Assembly: GCF_017654505.1 (NCBI RefSeq)
Contig: NC_054538.1
Span: 64,088,678 to 64,152,677 of the forward strand
Length of the DNA: 64,000 nt
Direction of reading: 5' to 3'
DNA from: Polyodon spathula
Taxonomy: Eukaryota; Chordata; Actinopteri; Acipenseriformes; Polyodontidae
Shown: positions 1-12,972 of the stretch, piece by piece
Numbering within the stretch: the first letter of the stretch is position 1
How the letters are laid out: each line of letters starts with the position of its first letter
Notes under the pieces: generated by a model
What the model saw: the letters and a program-made list of their open reading frames with translations, nothing else
What the model was told of the DNA's origin: nothing
Databases searched by the model: none
Program-made: the position numbers and the translations under genes

Positions 1-2940
1 GGGATTTGACAGAACACAAATCCTTGTCAACATGGATTTTCAAAAGCAATTATATTTGTAAGTAATGCATACCACAGATATTTCAGTCACAAATATTGAA
101 AAAGTGTAATATTTACTACTGGAGACACACACCTGTAAAGGATGCCATCTCCTCTTTAAAAAGAAAGCACATTATAACAGGTCAGATTTTTGTTCCTGCT
201 CAGCTTGTAAATCTGTTTCTGTGCAAAGGAAAAAAAAACAAGTGGGTCACAGGTTCCTCGGAGAGTTCTGATGCTAAATTTGTTTCACAGAACAGCAGGT
301 CAGATCTACCCTCCTGGTGTCTGATATGACCGCACACTTACTTCAGACTGACAAACCGTGACTGGCAAAGAAAACCAACCCTTGATTCACTGCTAAACAT
401 GTTACTAATTTCACTTAGAGGCTCTCTCCATGGAATACGCAAACAGACACAGCAAACAGGCCGATGTAACCAATATGCTTCTTTTTTGTGAACCAAGACC
501 TATCCAAGATACAAGTGAATCTTAAATCAGGGGCGACTGGCAGTTTCTGCTAGAAGTTAAAAGACTTAAAGAAGCGTTTATGCTTCGGGACATCGAAAGT
601 GCAGGGACTAGCCTGACAATGTAACGTTGTTGAATTAAATATTCTCTTTTTTCTTGCCAGCTGCAATACTACTATGTTTTAAAAATGTTCTGCCTAAGAA
701 AACGCCATGGCAACAGCCTCTCCCAAGTTATTGAGATAATTTGCATTTGTTGAAATTCAAACTGTACAACAGCAGCAGTTGTGTACATTGTGTTACAAAA
801 AGCAAAGGTGAAAGGTACGTACGTTTTGCTAATAATTCTGTTCAAGTGTTTAAGATGTGTTTTGGGAACTTGTCAGTAAAAACGCTTAGCTTATAAGAGC
901 TATCAAGTCACAGCAACTAAGCAAATAGCAAAATAATAGCCAGGGCCAATGCCAGCACCAGGGGCCCCAACACCAGAGGGGGGCCAACACACATACAGAA
1001 ATAAAATTGGAAATATGAGTACACGTACTGTTTCTGTGCCAGCTATCCTACCCAAGCAGTCTAAGACTGAAATGTTTCGCTTTCACTGAACTAAACTAAG
1101 CTGTATGCGTGCAGAGCAGTAAAGCTTTCCAGAACTCCCCTTTTTTTCGTTTCTTTTTTCCAGCTTGCAGTAATGTCTAAAATGCAGCAGCAAGATTTAT
1201 TATGTAAAAAGAAATTGCGCTACAGTTATTCATTTGATTTGTTTATAGGCCTAGTGCACAGTTTTTTTTTGTTTTTTTTTAAATTAGACGACTCAAAATT
1301 AATTAAGAATTTACCGAGTCGAAGAGGGGAATGAAAAGCTGAACTCGCGTCACTGGTAGTTTTTATTCTCTTTTTGAGCTGGTACAACTCCAAAAGGAGA
1401 CTTGCTATTATTTGTACTTATATATTACTAAAAATCATCAAGGTTGTCATCACTCTTCCAGTGACCACTGCAAGCAATGCGCATCTGTTTTCTTTTTTTA
1501 AGTTTGGTTAAAATCTATTTACAAACTTTCATGACCAATCCTCATCTGAGTGATCTGCCTGTAACAGCAACTGAAAGATCACTGGTAAATCAAAACCTTG
1601 ATTTTGATGCCCTGGTTGATATCTTTGCAAAAATGAAGCCTATACGTTATCCGCTGCTTCACTAGGTTTATTAATGCAATGCCAGCCGTTTGCTTTTTTA
1701 AAAGTTTGTTGCAGAGTTTTATTATTATGGAGAGGGAGCTCTTAAATGCATTCTTTGCCCCCCCCCCCCCCCTACCCCCCCCCCCCCCCCCCTAAAACCC
1801 TTCACTGCACGGACTGCCTGATTACTGAGAAAAAAATAAAAAGATCAATCACAAAAAATGTATGTGTATGTTGTTTTTTGGTTTACTTAATATTTCTTAA
1901 AGTGCATTTTATAAAACAGGGTATCTACATCTGGAAATTACTTTATTCTAACAATGGGGACTTAGCTTGAACATTGATTGGTTTCCAGCAATTGTTTTGT
2001 GGTAAAAAGCACAGCACAACTTGGCAGGCTGACTAGAAAAACTACTGATGTAAGAACCCATTCAGCACAGTATCTAGATTTAAAAAAAAAAGACAATGTT
2101 GTGTAAAACAAAAAAAGATGGCTATAAAAATCTTGAAAAGAAGAACCTTACAAGGGTTGATTTTTAACTCTTTTAACAAGGGTTGCATTTTGTATAAATA
2201 ATCTTGAGAAAACATTACATTATCTTACATTATTTTAAATAGGCTCGTCATTATAATCAAGAGTGGTGTCTCCATGGTAACGGTGGCAACCAGCACACAT
2301 AACTCAGTGTAGAATTTATTTCTGGTTGTACTTCGCAGGACTGCTTTTTCTCAAGGTAGGTAAAGGAGTCGAAAAATCAAAAAGCTTCCTCACGTTCACC
2401 AAGCCCTGTATTGTAGTTGAGTACCATATGTGATATTGGTGTTTATTCAATTGATCTGAACAGTCGTGGACTCAGTGTAAAAATAATAAATTAGGACCAC
2501 TTTCCTTTTAAAGACAAAAATACACTTCAGAGACTCTCACAAATTCTTAGTTCTGCCACCATTTACACAGCCTGAAGAGCAATCCTTTAAATCATTTTAC
2601 TGTCGCCAACGCTTAGAACGGGCACGTTTGTGTTAACGTGATTCGCCCAGTAAGCAATGGATGGTATAAACTCCCACACAATAACCTGACATTCAAAATG
2701 TCCCCCAATCACACCAATACAGTAAACAACACAAACAAGCGTGTATCAGTTAAAAATCTTTATTAAGACATGCATTACACTAATAACATTTTTTTATTAA
2801 AACCTATGAACGTAATAAAAAGCAAGTGCAAAAAAGTAATGCCAGTGTAGAACTGTACAGTACAGGCAGGCTACATTACTGCAAACTGTTTCCAGCCAAG
2901 AACTCTATGATACGCATCTGGGCATTTTATTTTTGCAAGT
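1..2940. other. Non-coding AT-rich stretch
   Basis: No gene recognised. A C-rich homopolymer tract lies at about 1759-1792. A short frame at about 1533-1664 (LSDLPVTATERSLVNQNLDF) looks somewhat protein-like but matches nothing I know. No splice-site-flanked exon of the acylphosphatase gene was found here. Confidence 0.5.
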
Positions 2941-3300
2941 ATGGATGACAAATTTTGTCAGCGTTTTCAAAAAAAATCCCAATTCGGCTCTATATCCGGA
3001 TTCTGCTCTATAGCACGCCACAGAATTGCAAGCGCAGCACGCACGCTTACGTCATCGGTGTCTGTTTCAGGCAGAACGTCCTGGTCACTAAGGTAACACA
3101 GCTGAGAAATCTTCCTCTGACATCCTCTGGTGTTGTCAGAGTTTCAGATTTGGTTGTATTTTCGTCGGCACTCTCCTCAACTACAGAAAACACAGCTTTT
3201 TTGAAGCAACGTTGCATTGTTTGCTGACTGACAGAGTTCCAAGCATGCTTTACAGTATCTAACAGAGACATTTTTATTTCCACTGAATTTTCGTGCTGAT
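2940..3300 (-). pseudogene. Tigger/pogo transposase fragment (C-terminal end)
   Basis: On the - strand, reading from 3283 down, the frame shows SLLDTVKHAWNSVSQQTMQR then CFKKAVF. This matches the pogo/Tigger (TIGD) pattern S-L-L-D-A...A-W-x-x-V-S-x-x-T-I-x-N-C-F-x-x-A-G-F at the end of the DDE domain. A frame change near 3100 leads into an acidic tail (SDQDVLPETDTDD) ending about 2965. Only the C-terminal part of the transposase survives, with at least one frameshift, and the adjoining DIRS-like sequence begins at about 3301. TIGD-type host genes are an alternative, but the frameshift argues for a dead copy. Confidence 0.65.
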
Positions 3301-5510
3301 GCGCATCCCTTTTCTCTTTCCAGCCATGCTTGCTGTTGCTGTCAGTGCTGTTTTTTCAAACTGTAAACCTGACATACAAGGAATAAATAACCACCCTCCC
3401 ACTGCGGGGTATGCCGGCATTAGTATATGCAGTCGAAACTGTCCACAATCCAATGGGACAGTCGCTGCTTCGAGAGGGCTTGACCCAGGGTTCTTTCACC
3501 ATGACAGACAAAGAGCTGGTCAGACTGACGCAGCGCTCTCGAATCGGGCAGAGGAAATTCAATCTCCAATCATCCGCCGAAGAAAAAGGAGGGGGATGGA
3601 AAGCCTCTAGTTCCTGAAAGCCGTAATCACCTTAGGGAGGAAAGCGGGGTTTGTGCGTAACAACACCCTGTTTCCATCATCCCAAACACGCATACAGGAG
3701 CTGTGCACTGACAGAACCTGGAGCTCACTAAGCTTAGCGGAGGTGATGGCTAACAAAAAGGCTGTCTTCATAGAGAGATATTTCAGCTCTATGGAATGAA
3801 TAGGCTCAAACAGGGACTTAGTGAGAGCCTCCAATACCACGTCCAGACTCCACTCGAGGAGGACCTCCTTCCTAGGAGAACGTAACCGCCGAGCATCCTT
3901 TAGAAAACGGTTCACCAGAATATGAGAACCTGGAGAAACTGAGTCAATGGGGACATAGCATGCAGATATAGCTGCACTTTTAGTGTAGAGGGGGACCTGC
4001 CTGCCTCCAGCAGATCTTGCAGAAACTGTAATAGTTGATATAGGGCAATAAATGGGATCATGGCCACTGGTTATACAACATTTTTTTAAATACCTCCACT
4101 TGTAAGCATACAGTGCCCTTGTAGAGGAAGCTCTGGCGACCCAGTCTGACAGCCCTAGGCAGACAAACGGTCCCATTCAGGGGCCAGACCCACAGCTGGA
4201 GTCTACCCGGTTCTGGGTGCCAGAGAGTGCCTCTCGTCTGACTGAGGAGATCCATGCGCAGCAGGATCTCCCAGGGCTGGCCTTGAAGCAGCTGGCAAAG
4301 ATTTTCAAACTTTCTTTTGAAGGCCGGGAGCAACGGTATTGGCAGGAATGCGTATAAAAGCATTCTTGGACACTTGTGTACAACACCTACTGGACCCCCA
4401 CAGTGGTGGAGGGAGAACCATAGGTGGCAGTGAGTCGTCCCTGTCGTGGCAAAGAGATAGACTTGGGCCCTCCCGAATCATTCCCAAATGCAGTCTACCA
4501 CCTGACAGTGGAGTCACCATTCTGATGGGTGAGGTTCTTCCCTGTAGAGGCGGTTCGCCACTCCTGGAAGATGAACAGCCCGGAGAGATAGCAAGTGCCT
4601 CCTTGCCCAGGTCAGTAGTCAAAAGGCTATGCAGTACAACCCTGGGGACCAAAGTCCTCCCTGGCGGTTGACATAATCTAATACTGACATGTCGTCCATG
4701 TGGACAAGGACATGTCTCCTCTGGAACACTGGGAGAAAGTGCTGGAGAGCGATGTGAACTACTTGCAGGTCCAGCGCCTTTTTGTGCATGGATGTCCATC
4801 GACCCTACCAGCACCCACGGTCTCCTCTACCAGTGCCAGTGACCAAGTGCAGCTCTGAGGCTACTGGCTCAGGGAGGGGCGCTGACTGCAGGATGTCATC
4901 CAGGCAAGCCATTAAGAGACTTGTGTAGGCCAGGTGCATTACCTGCACTTCAGCTGCATATGCTTTCTTGAGGTGGGCCACTGAGGCACCGAGGGTACAG
5001 AGGGCAATGAAGGCACCGAGCAAACGGGACGAAAGCACTGAGGTTACTGGGCCGGGTGTCTAGTCTGGACCGCGTGCAGTCACACAACCAATGCAGCGCG
5101 CAGCTTGCAGCAGTGTGGAGCACTGCCTACAGAAAGTACACAGAAAAAAGACACAAAGAGAGAGATCTTTTTTTTTTTTTTGGACCTACGCACCAAGGTG
5201 GGTGGTCAAGTGTATGCGAGTGGGCAGACAAGGTCATCATCCCTTTATTATTATTATTTTTATTTTGTTAGCTCAAAAAGCAGAGGAAAAAACACAGACA
5301 GCAGATGTTGTAGGTCAGAAAGCAGACTACAGTCGCCGAGTGCAGTTGTGCAGTGTTTCAGCTTAGTCCTTAGAAGTCGAGTTTCTGATTCCGAGGAAGT
5401 GGCAAGCCGACTTCCAGCAATAAATTGCAGTGGAATTAGCAGAAAAACTCAAAGTGAGAGCTCTTTTACAAAGAATCAATCATGCAACTGGAGAGGTTAG
5501 TTGTATCTAC
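3301..5510 (-). mobile_element. DIRS-like retrotransposon, degraded, minus orientation
   Basis: From high to low coordinates the - strand shows three blocks. The first is a gag-like segment (about 4805-5038, with SVLSSRLLGAFIALCTLG). The second is an RNase H-like region broken over several frames (about 4305-4814, with HGRHVSIRL and a LLTTDLGKEALAISPG segment), running into the WPLNG end of the Pol frame near 4180. The third is a tyrosine-recombinase frame (3607-4176). This gene content, with a tyrosine recombinase instead of an integrase, is characteristic of DIRS elements of fish. The reverse transcriptase core is missing, apparently by internal deletion between the gag-like and RNase H-like parts. 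Terminal repeats were not delimited, so the ends are approximate. Confidence 0.75.
3607..4176 (-). pseudogene. DIRS-type tyrosine recombinase, partial
   Basis: The 189-residue frame contains ARASSTRALYAYKWR near its start, then AAISACYVPIDSVSPGSH, FLKDARRLRSPRK and LTKSLFEPIHSIELKYLSMK. These are recurrent features of fish DIRS tyrosine recombinases, which integrate the circular cDNA intermediate. The segment reads LLAITSAKLSEL where the family usually has an Arg (first catalytic Arg, xxR-x-x-EL), so the active-site Arg appears lost. The distal half with the H-x-x-R and nucleophilic Tyr is absent from the frame. There is also an out-of-family stretch around residues 45-60 suggesting an indel. 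The copy is inactive. Confidence 0.7.
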
Positions 5511-6570
5511 CTTACCTACCTGATTGAGAGAAGCAAAAACTAATGTGATATCCGTGGAGTGACTACTTTATTGATCAGTAGGCGGGACTGAGGACATCTA
5601 AGTACTGGATAGTATTTGCTTTTGTATCTCTATCAACTCACGGGTGAAATAAAACAAAAGCAACAGTCAGTCCTGGATTAATAAAAATATGCTATTTTTC
5701 AGTTTTAAGTAGCAGACACCTGGCGTAATATAAATTGCCACCCAAGGAGACATAATAAATACTTTCATAAAACTAGCAAGGAACTAAACAAAACAATAAT
5801 TTAACAGTTCGTTACTGCAGTTGTTTCTTGCTAGATCGCCTTTACACTGCTGTCCAAAGAGGATCACAAGTATCATACTAACAAAGGGTCATACATACAC
5901 CAGAAACAGACTGCTAAGAGTGTGATTAACAGACCCTGTTTTTGTGGTCTCTTAACTGGTAGGTTCTTAACACTCAATGCTTCTAAAAATAGAAATATGA
6001 AGCTGCAAGCAACCACTGGGCTAACTATTCAATATATATACGCAGGGTTTCAGAATATTAAAAACAGTTTTACCAAAACACTACATTTTGTCTGTGAGCA
6101 TTCTTTTTTCTCCATTCTGTAAAAAACAAGGCTGTCCTTTGAATTTCGCAGTACGAATTTTTTGTGCTCTTCCTCAAAAGCAGAAGTGTTTTGATGCAGC
6201 CTGCTGACATTGCTATTTAGTGTCAACACAACACACTTCATGTTAACAAATTTGGCATTTTTGACTATGAACGCCTATTATCTTGTTCCTACTGTTGCTC
6301 TCAGTGCTTTTACAGTTATTAAGGTACTTTGAGGTTTCTCAGCTGACATATGGTAACTCACTCATGAGAACCACCCCAACGATGCACATACTAAAGCTGA
6401 TCAGACTACTGTACATTTTTACCTGTAAGTGGGATGGTGATGCTGCAGGTATTAACCCAAGCTGTCAGAATTAACTAGCACTCTGTTTGTTCTTACAGAA
6501 CTACTTTCAATAAGGCTTTTTATACTATAAAGAGCATGTGTAAATAGCAGTGCACACTAGTTCCCAGTAA
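5511..6570. other. Non-coding, no recognised feature
   Basis: No gene, repeat family or RNA recognised by eye. The open frames here are short and compositionally like intergenic DNA. Confidence 0.4.
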
Positions 6571-8760
6571 CACTTGATTCTTAGCCTGATAAGTAATGCT
6601 CTTGTCCAACAAACTTGCAATTTGCCACTTCAATCGCAGGATATCAGCACCCCTATCATAGATGTGAGGAGGACATGTGTGGATACAACTAGTGATGAAC
6701 CTAATGATCCTTGCGAACCCGGTCAGACGAACCAGCGTAAGAGAAAAGAACCTCAATGGGCACAAGCCTGGAGTTAAATGGCCAAGAGTTTGTGAGAAAA
6801 CTGCGTGGGACACAGTAAACCGGATCTCTGTTTTACTTTGGAAAGGTTAAATGGAACAGTTGAAAAGAAGCTGGATAAATTTGGGAACATCATCTACACA
6901 TATGGAAGCGACAGGTTTGGAATTGAAAAAAGGAAGGAAAAAGTACAAACTATTCCTGGAAAGTCTAGACGGCAGCAGGCGATTAACCACTTAGTTAGAG
7001 AAAGGAGGCAGTTGAGGAAGCAATGAAGAAAAGCAGAACAAAGTCAATCTGTTACAAAGAGTCATAAAAGATAAGCTTGCAACATTGAGCAGAGCTGAGC
7101 GCCTATGGAAACGCTACAAAAAGAAAGAGAGTGCGAGAACTAACTTTTATAAAGATCCATTCAAATTTGTAAAGAAGCTATTCACCAGTGAGGAAAAAGG
7201 CATACTAAAATCTAAGTTCGAGCTGGAGAGATATTTGGCGGAAATATTCATAAAGAGATTTAAAAAGGCAGAAGCCTATGTCAATTCCTTCAGATATCCC
7301 ACCTATTCATCCACCTGAATACCAAATGGAGGACTGTGCACCTAAGTGGAAAGAAGTAGAGCAAGCTGTGAAAAAAGCAAGGGCGTCATCATCTCCAGGG
7401 CCTAATGGAGTTCTATACAGAATATACAAGAGTGCTTCTGGAGTTCTTCGAATCCTGTGGAAATTGATGAAAGTGGCATCGGAAAAACAGGTTGTACCAA
7501 GAGCATGGCGCCGAGCAGGTGGGGTCCTTATACCAAAAGAAAAGGATTCTACAAGCATCGGTCAGTTTCATCCTATTTCCCCATTAAACGTAGAAGGCAA
7601 GAATTTCTTCAGCATTATTGCTCAGAGATTGTCAACCTACCTATTAAAGAACTGCTTCATTGACACTTCAGTACAAAAAGCAGGCATTCCAGGTTTCCCA
7701 AGATGCTTAGAACACATCTGCGTAGTCTGGCAACAAACTCAATCAGCAAAAAAGGAGAGGAAGGAGCTCCATGTGACATTCCTGGATTTGGCTAATACAT
7801 TTGGTTCAGTGCCACATGAACTTCTTTGGGCAGCATTTGATTTTTTCAGCATACCAATGACAATAACAAATTTAGTGAAAGCCTACTTTGGAGATTTGCA
7901 AATTAGTTTTTCAACTTCATAATTCAGCACTACATGGCAATAATGGCAGGATGTACCATTTCTCCACAGGCTTTTACCATGGCAATGGAAGTAATTATTA
8001 GAGCATCAAAATGGGTAGCGGGAGGAGAGCGCATGGCTTCTGGAATGCGACTACCACCAATTCGAGCATACATGGATGACATGACAACAACGACACACTC
8101 TACAACCAGGTTTCTCAGAGATGTCAGGTTCAGTGGCCAAGAGTTGCATCACACAGTGAAGAACTTATCTGAAGCAGCAGAAAGGAGCAGCAACTGGCTG
8201 TAGCTGAGATGGAAAGATTCTGGATGGGGATCTCAAGCACAATAGAAAGAAAGCAACGCTGATATACAGGTAAGTAAGCTGGGCTGAGCCGAGTCGGGGA
8301 TGCTGGGACGGCAGAATCACTGTTAAGCCCTCTTGAGGTGTCGTGGGCTAGTCGACGAAACATCGAGGATGGAAGGTGCCCACTTGAAGACCCCTGAGAG
8401 CTCAATCCAGACGGTTGTCATACTGATGCGCTGGGCAGACCGCACTGGGTTGATTCCTGGAGCCAGCATCGCAGCCGTTGTGTGTGCTGATGCACTGGGG
8501 TGGCAAAAAGAACTGATCCCTCAAGCCAGCATTACACTTCAGCAATCAACACCAGACAGAAGGATATCCACATCATCAGATGGAAAACAACGCAAATGGA
8601 TGGAGATGCAGATGGATCACATTAGTTTACTGCAAAGCTACGTCTTAGTTGGTGCTTATCTTGGCGATAGCGGAGTTCAAATCAGCATGAAGATTAACAT
8701 CTACTCTCATGTAATGGAAATCTCCCAATCTGTCACTTAGTTGTGAAAATAAATTGCTGG
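6571..8760 (+). mobile_element. R2/NeSL-like LINE with restriction-like endonuclease, internally deleted
   Basis: Successive + frames give a basic N-terminal segment (6805-7026, 7085-7318). The reverse transcriptase follows at 7278-7922 (SSSPGPNGVLYRIYKSASGV, RRAGGVLIPKEKDSTSIGQF, FLDLANTFGSVPHELLW), with the YxDD-type catalytic box AYMDDMT in the next frame at about 8065. Immediately after this the sequence jumps to the extreme C-terminus, TTRFLRDVRFSGQELHHTVK then EAAERSSNWL. In full-length relatives this follows the thumb, zinc finger and restriction-like endonuclease domains, so those domains have been deleted at about 8095. The 3'UTR runs to about 8750 (segment CTAGTCGACGAAACATCG). Frameshifts and stops make it a dead copy. 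Clade naming (R2/NeSL/Utopia group) is from family resemblance. Confidence 0.75.
7278..7922 (+). pseudogene. LINE reverse transcriptase fragment (fingers/palm)
   Basis: The 214-residue frame holds RT motif 1-4 equivalents: SSPGPNG, the AGGVLIPKEKD...ISPLNVEGK strand, and FLDLANTFGSVPHE (palm A box, with D as the first catalytic Asp). It is interrupted by a stop near 7921. The second catalytic box (AYMDDMT) lies in the following frame at 7934-8203. No intact initiation context is present and the true element starts upstream. Confidence 0.75.
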
Positions 8761-8859
8761 AAAATTGGCCATTAGTGTCCGTATCCCGGGTCATAGTTAT
8801 TGGAAATGTTTACCCTGTCAGCACAGTTATAACTTAAACCCAATTACAGCCTCAAGGTG

Positions 8860-9400
8860 GAACTGACATGGCCCAGAAAATGTAACTGCTCCTTCCTGCA
8901 ACTATGTTGTTATCTGCAATCCTTTCAACCGTCAGGCACTATAGAGATGACTAGAAAAGGTCGGCTGCTAATCCGGGTTTATGAACTTCATCAAGGCCTT
9001 ACACAAGGACATGAAATAGGGTTAAACAAGGATGTGTGTCCGTGCATACCCTCTTTGCTCTCTACACAGCAGTTAAGCCTTTGCCGCCTGTGAGGGCGGT
9101 GCTTACATCAGGCTTCGGGTTGATGGTGATGTCTTCAACCTTTCCAGACTAAAGGCCCACAAGCACAGTCTGAGGTCCTTGCTGCGGGACTGTCAGTTTG
9201 CTGTTGATAGTGCCCTTGTGGTGCTGCCTACACAGGCCCTTCCGAACATCATGGATAGCTTTGCTGTGGCTGTGTGACAGTTCAGATTACAGTGAAACAT
9301 CAAAGAGACAGAGGTAATGGTATTGAAAGTAGCTATAGTAATAGCAGTCTCACAGCTGTTCAAAATAGGGCCTTCTCATGCACATCTGGATTATTGTGTC
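8860..9400 (+). mobile_element. LINE reverse transcriptase remnant (different family)
   Basis: Out-of-frame pieces on the + strand read as VKQGCV-like, then P(S/T)LFALYTAV, then DGDVFNLSRLKAHSLRS, then CQFA(D/V)DSALVVLPTQALPN. This is the order of the RT 5 region and the Y/F-x-DD region of craniofacial-development-protein-2-like LINE polyproteins. The second Asp region reads CQFAVDSALVV, so the catalytic FADD has probably mutated to FAVD. Multiple indels mark an old copy. Confidence 0.55.
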
Positions 9401-10393
9401 CTACACAAGGAACAATATTGTAGATGATCCTAGTACTGGAACCCAAAACATTTATAAGGTTGTGACATTGAAATGAAAACCCAAGGGTTTGATGTCATCC
9501 ACACTAGCCCTTTCTCCATGTTTGCAGAACCTTACTGTGCCTCCTCAGTTGCACTGAGAACTAAAAGAAAAAAAGCCAAATCTACAGTAATTACAATCAG
9601 ATTGCATATCCAGACAATAGGAACATGTGCACACTCAAAGGAGCGATTACTCTAACACATTGCATTCCACTGTCATCAATACGACCCAAAAATGCAGCCA
9701 AAATACATATCCACCCACACCCTTCATCAGCACAACGTGCGTACTGAAGAATACTACATGGAGATACTAAGACTGTCATTTTCTTCAACATGCTCTCTTA
9801 ACTGCTCCCTTCTTTTCAACAAACCACAGATCACAGTACACAGTATTTTACCCACAGTGAAACACAACAGGGGGGGAAAGCAACAGAGCAGAGTGGAATA
9901 AATCACACATTCTGAAATATTTTTATGTTTATTGCGGACTGAAGTTTTTGCCTGAAGCTATGGCTGACTGGCAGCTAAACTGCAGATTTTGAGTAAATTA
10001 CAGGCCTGCCAGGTCTCTGGTTTCCTTTTAAATGTTTCAGGGGTTAAACAGATATATCGCTTTCCGATAGAGGATACTAGTATGTGTAAACTGATAAAAA
10101 CTGTTCCTTATAAGGAATTTAAAATTATTTTGCCCCCTGATTACATTGGTTGTCCTCTTTGCTTTTAAAGTAACAATTCAGAGTTTTCCAATGAGGCTTG
10201 GCACTTAGCAAGGGGCCCTGCAGTTCAAGGGAAAAAATAAACACATCGATTAAAAAACAGAACTTCCTGCGGTCGCTCTCCGAGAATAGCAAGCAATAAC
10301 ACACTTTAACATAAAGGCCTGACAGGAAAATCAGCTTTTGTAGTTTTAGTATTCAAATTGGGTGCACTCAGGTACACCAGACACCTCGATGTG

Positions 10394-10444
<51 letters not shown>

Positions 10445-12270
10445 GTCAAAGTAATCTGAAGTACTGGAACTGCTGGATGTGTAGGGCATTACTGCCATTA
10501 CTGTAGCTGTGAGATTTTGATCATACAGTTTGTCATATCTCTTAGAAAAGATTACATGGGTCTATTTATTTTTGTGTTGCTTCCTCCTCACATAGAGACA
10601 CACTTCAATAGTTCCATTTGGATATAAAATTGGAACTGTGGCAACATGTTTTTTTCATATCATCTATTCTAAAGGTCCTGACAAGGGCCTCGATTCAGAT
10701 TAATTGGAAATACATATCTGCATACAATGGAAATATACCAGTGGAAAAAGCCCAGCAGTCAACAGCAATTATTTGTATTCTTTATAAAAGGCAATAGCAA
10801 CCCAATGCCATTAATGCAAGGTTGCCAAAGCTTTACTTCAGGGCTTTTAATAAAACAACCTTCTGGAAACTTCCACAGCAAGGGCCGTGGAAAGGAATGG
10901 AGTGACATCTGGTGGACAAAAGAAGAAATTAAATCTAAACCCTCAGAAAAATGACTTCTAGCTTCCATAACAGAAATTGTAGAGCCATTCTGTTCATATC
11001 CACAGACAGTATGTGAGCACAGTCTGATGCAGCCTTTCAAGATGGCTTCTTTTATTTCCTGTTCTACTTCAGAAGTTTCATTACAAGAGGATTTTTCTCA
11101 GGCCAAAACAGTCACATCCTGCTATGAATTCAAGACAGCTCTTTGCTGAAATACAAATGTAAACAGATGTTGTAGAGCAAGCCTATTTTTCGTGTCAGGC
11201 AGCAGGTGTTTCTCAGCTGGAAAACAATTAAAGAAATTTTACATTTTGAGTTATGCCTTAAACCAGAAAATGTTATTCAGACAATGAAACGTTTCAAACG
11301 AAATACATCATAATGAAACTCTGCTTTGAAATTCCACTGGAGGCTTTTTTTTTCTTTGTTTTAATTATGCAGATAAAAAACATGAAGTTGACACAAAGGA
11401 CCAGGAATCACATGAGAGGTGACTTGAGATTAATGCTGGCTAATCCATGTAAAATGACGTCTGCTGGTAATATTTATTTGGCTGCCTTGCCTCTTATGTA
11501 ATAAAACAGATTCACCAGAATCAACAACAAACAGTAACATAACCTAACAATACAGATGTCCGATTTATTTAAATCTAGACGATGATTTCATAGCTACCAT
11601 GGTAACATTTACAGAACTGCCTGGTACTCAAGAATGCAAGGCGGTAATTTCGAAGGATTTTAAAAATAAATTTGATAGTGTGGGATATCAAGCTCACTTT
11701 TCATCAGTAATGACTGTAAAAGTGACAGAAACAAGCTAATTCCAAGACTTGATGCAGACTTGTTCATTTGAAAGCATGATTAACACTATCTGGACCCCTG
11801 GCCCATGTCTATAATTCATAGAATTATCATCATCATCATCATCGAAGGATAATAAAGAAGAATAAAGAGGCTTCTATACAGCAAGTTTTACAAATGTGAC
11901 TTTTTCACCCATGTAGTGTGCTGCAGAGTTATTCCCACACTCCATTTCAAAGCAGCTAGCTGTGAATAACTCCACACAATACCACTATAGTAAATCTCAA
12001 TCCGGTCGGAAAACATGCACTGTGGTTCACAAGGAAAAGAATGTTAGACAGGAAGTTGGAAAGCACTGACAACATTGTCCAACCCCCTGAACAGAATCGC
12101 TCAGTGTCTTCTTGCCTCAAGGACAGTCCTCTAAAACAAAGAATTAAGAATGAGCCCCTGCTGTTGAAAACTGCCTTTAATACAATTGAAAATCAGCACT
12201 GTGACCTCTTTCTTAAACACGAGTCCACATCTAATGGAACTGAATACTGTAATACTGTAAACCATTAAAA
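9401..12270. other. Non-coding, with microsatellites
   Basis: No gene recognised. A (TTA)n array occupies about 10397-10443 and a short (ATC)n run lies at 11827-11842. Several poly(T/A) tracts occur. A short frame at 12041-12268 is not family-recognisable. Confidence 0.45.
10397..10443. repeat. (TTA)n microsatellite
   Basis: About 15 uninterrupted TTA units. Confidence 0.95.
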
Positions 12271-12274
12271 TATA

Positions 12275-12342
<68 letters not shown>
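12270..12342. repeat. (TA)n microsatellite
   Basis: An almost pure TA dinucleotide run interrupted once by TATTATAT near its start. Confidence 0.95.
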
Positions 12343-12346
<4 letters not shown>

Positions 12347-12635
12347 AAACAGACAAGCAGAACAGTTCATTTTCAAAAAAGCTTATTAGCATAATTTCCC
12401 ATTGTCATCATTTTGGAAACATAATTGTCTGGCACAGTTCTACAGCACTCATCTTTATACAGTTTCTTGCTCAAGAGAGATGAACTGCAGTCAAGCACCG
12501 ATTGGTCCTTAAAACAGCAAACAAGTACAGCTGTTTTGGGCCTGTTTGGTTTGGCCTCCAGTGCTGTGGTGGGCAGATAATAGCAGGATGCACACTTCCG
12601 TTCAGTGAGAAGGTGTCACCCCGTTTCATATAGGA

Positions 12636-12972
12636 CAGGCATTCTCAACTATGGTCCTGAGGACCCCCTGTGCCTGCTGGTTTTCATTCCAACTGAGCTC
12701 TCAATGACTAGACCCTTAACTGAACTGATAATTTGCTTAATTAGACCTTTTAACTTGTTTTCAGCTCTTAAACAGTTGCAGATTTCAAGTTAACTCTAAC
12801 ATTTTATAAGTAACTTGAACTCTGCAACTTTTTAGGAGCTGAGCACAATTAAAAAGGTATAATTAAGAAAATTAGCTGTTCAATTAAGGGGCTATTTAAG
12901 TCTTTGAGAGCTCAGTTGGAATGAAATCCGGAAGACAAAGCGGGTCCCCAGGACCAGGGTTGGGAAGCCCTG
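12636..12972. mobile_element. hAT-type MITE with long inverted ends
   Basis: The element begins CAGGCATTCTCAACTATGG and ends in the imperfect inverse (GGTTGGGAAGCCCTG). Internal arms continue the inversion: TTCATTCCAACTGAGCTCTC near the left end pairs with GAGAGCTCAGTTGGAATGAA near the right end. Flanks ATATAGGA (12628-12635) and ATCTAAGA (12973-12980) agree at 6 of 8 positions, consistent with a decayed 8-bp hAT target duplication. No coding capacity; 337 bp. Confidence 0.8.

Noticed and set aside
3293..3617. Plus-strand frames over 100 codons near the DIRS-like element
   Set aside because: They are the antisense of the 3' part of the minus-oriented DIRS-like element, and no domain is seen in the plus direction.
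4339..4671. 110-codon plus-strand frame
   Set aside because: Antisense shadow of the DIRS RNase H-like region on the - strand.
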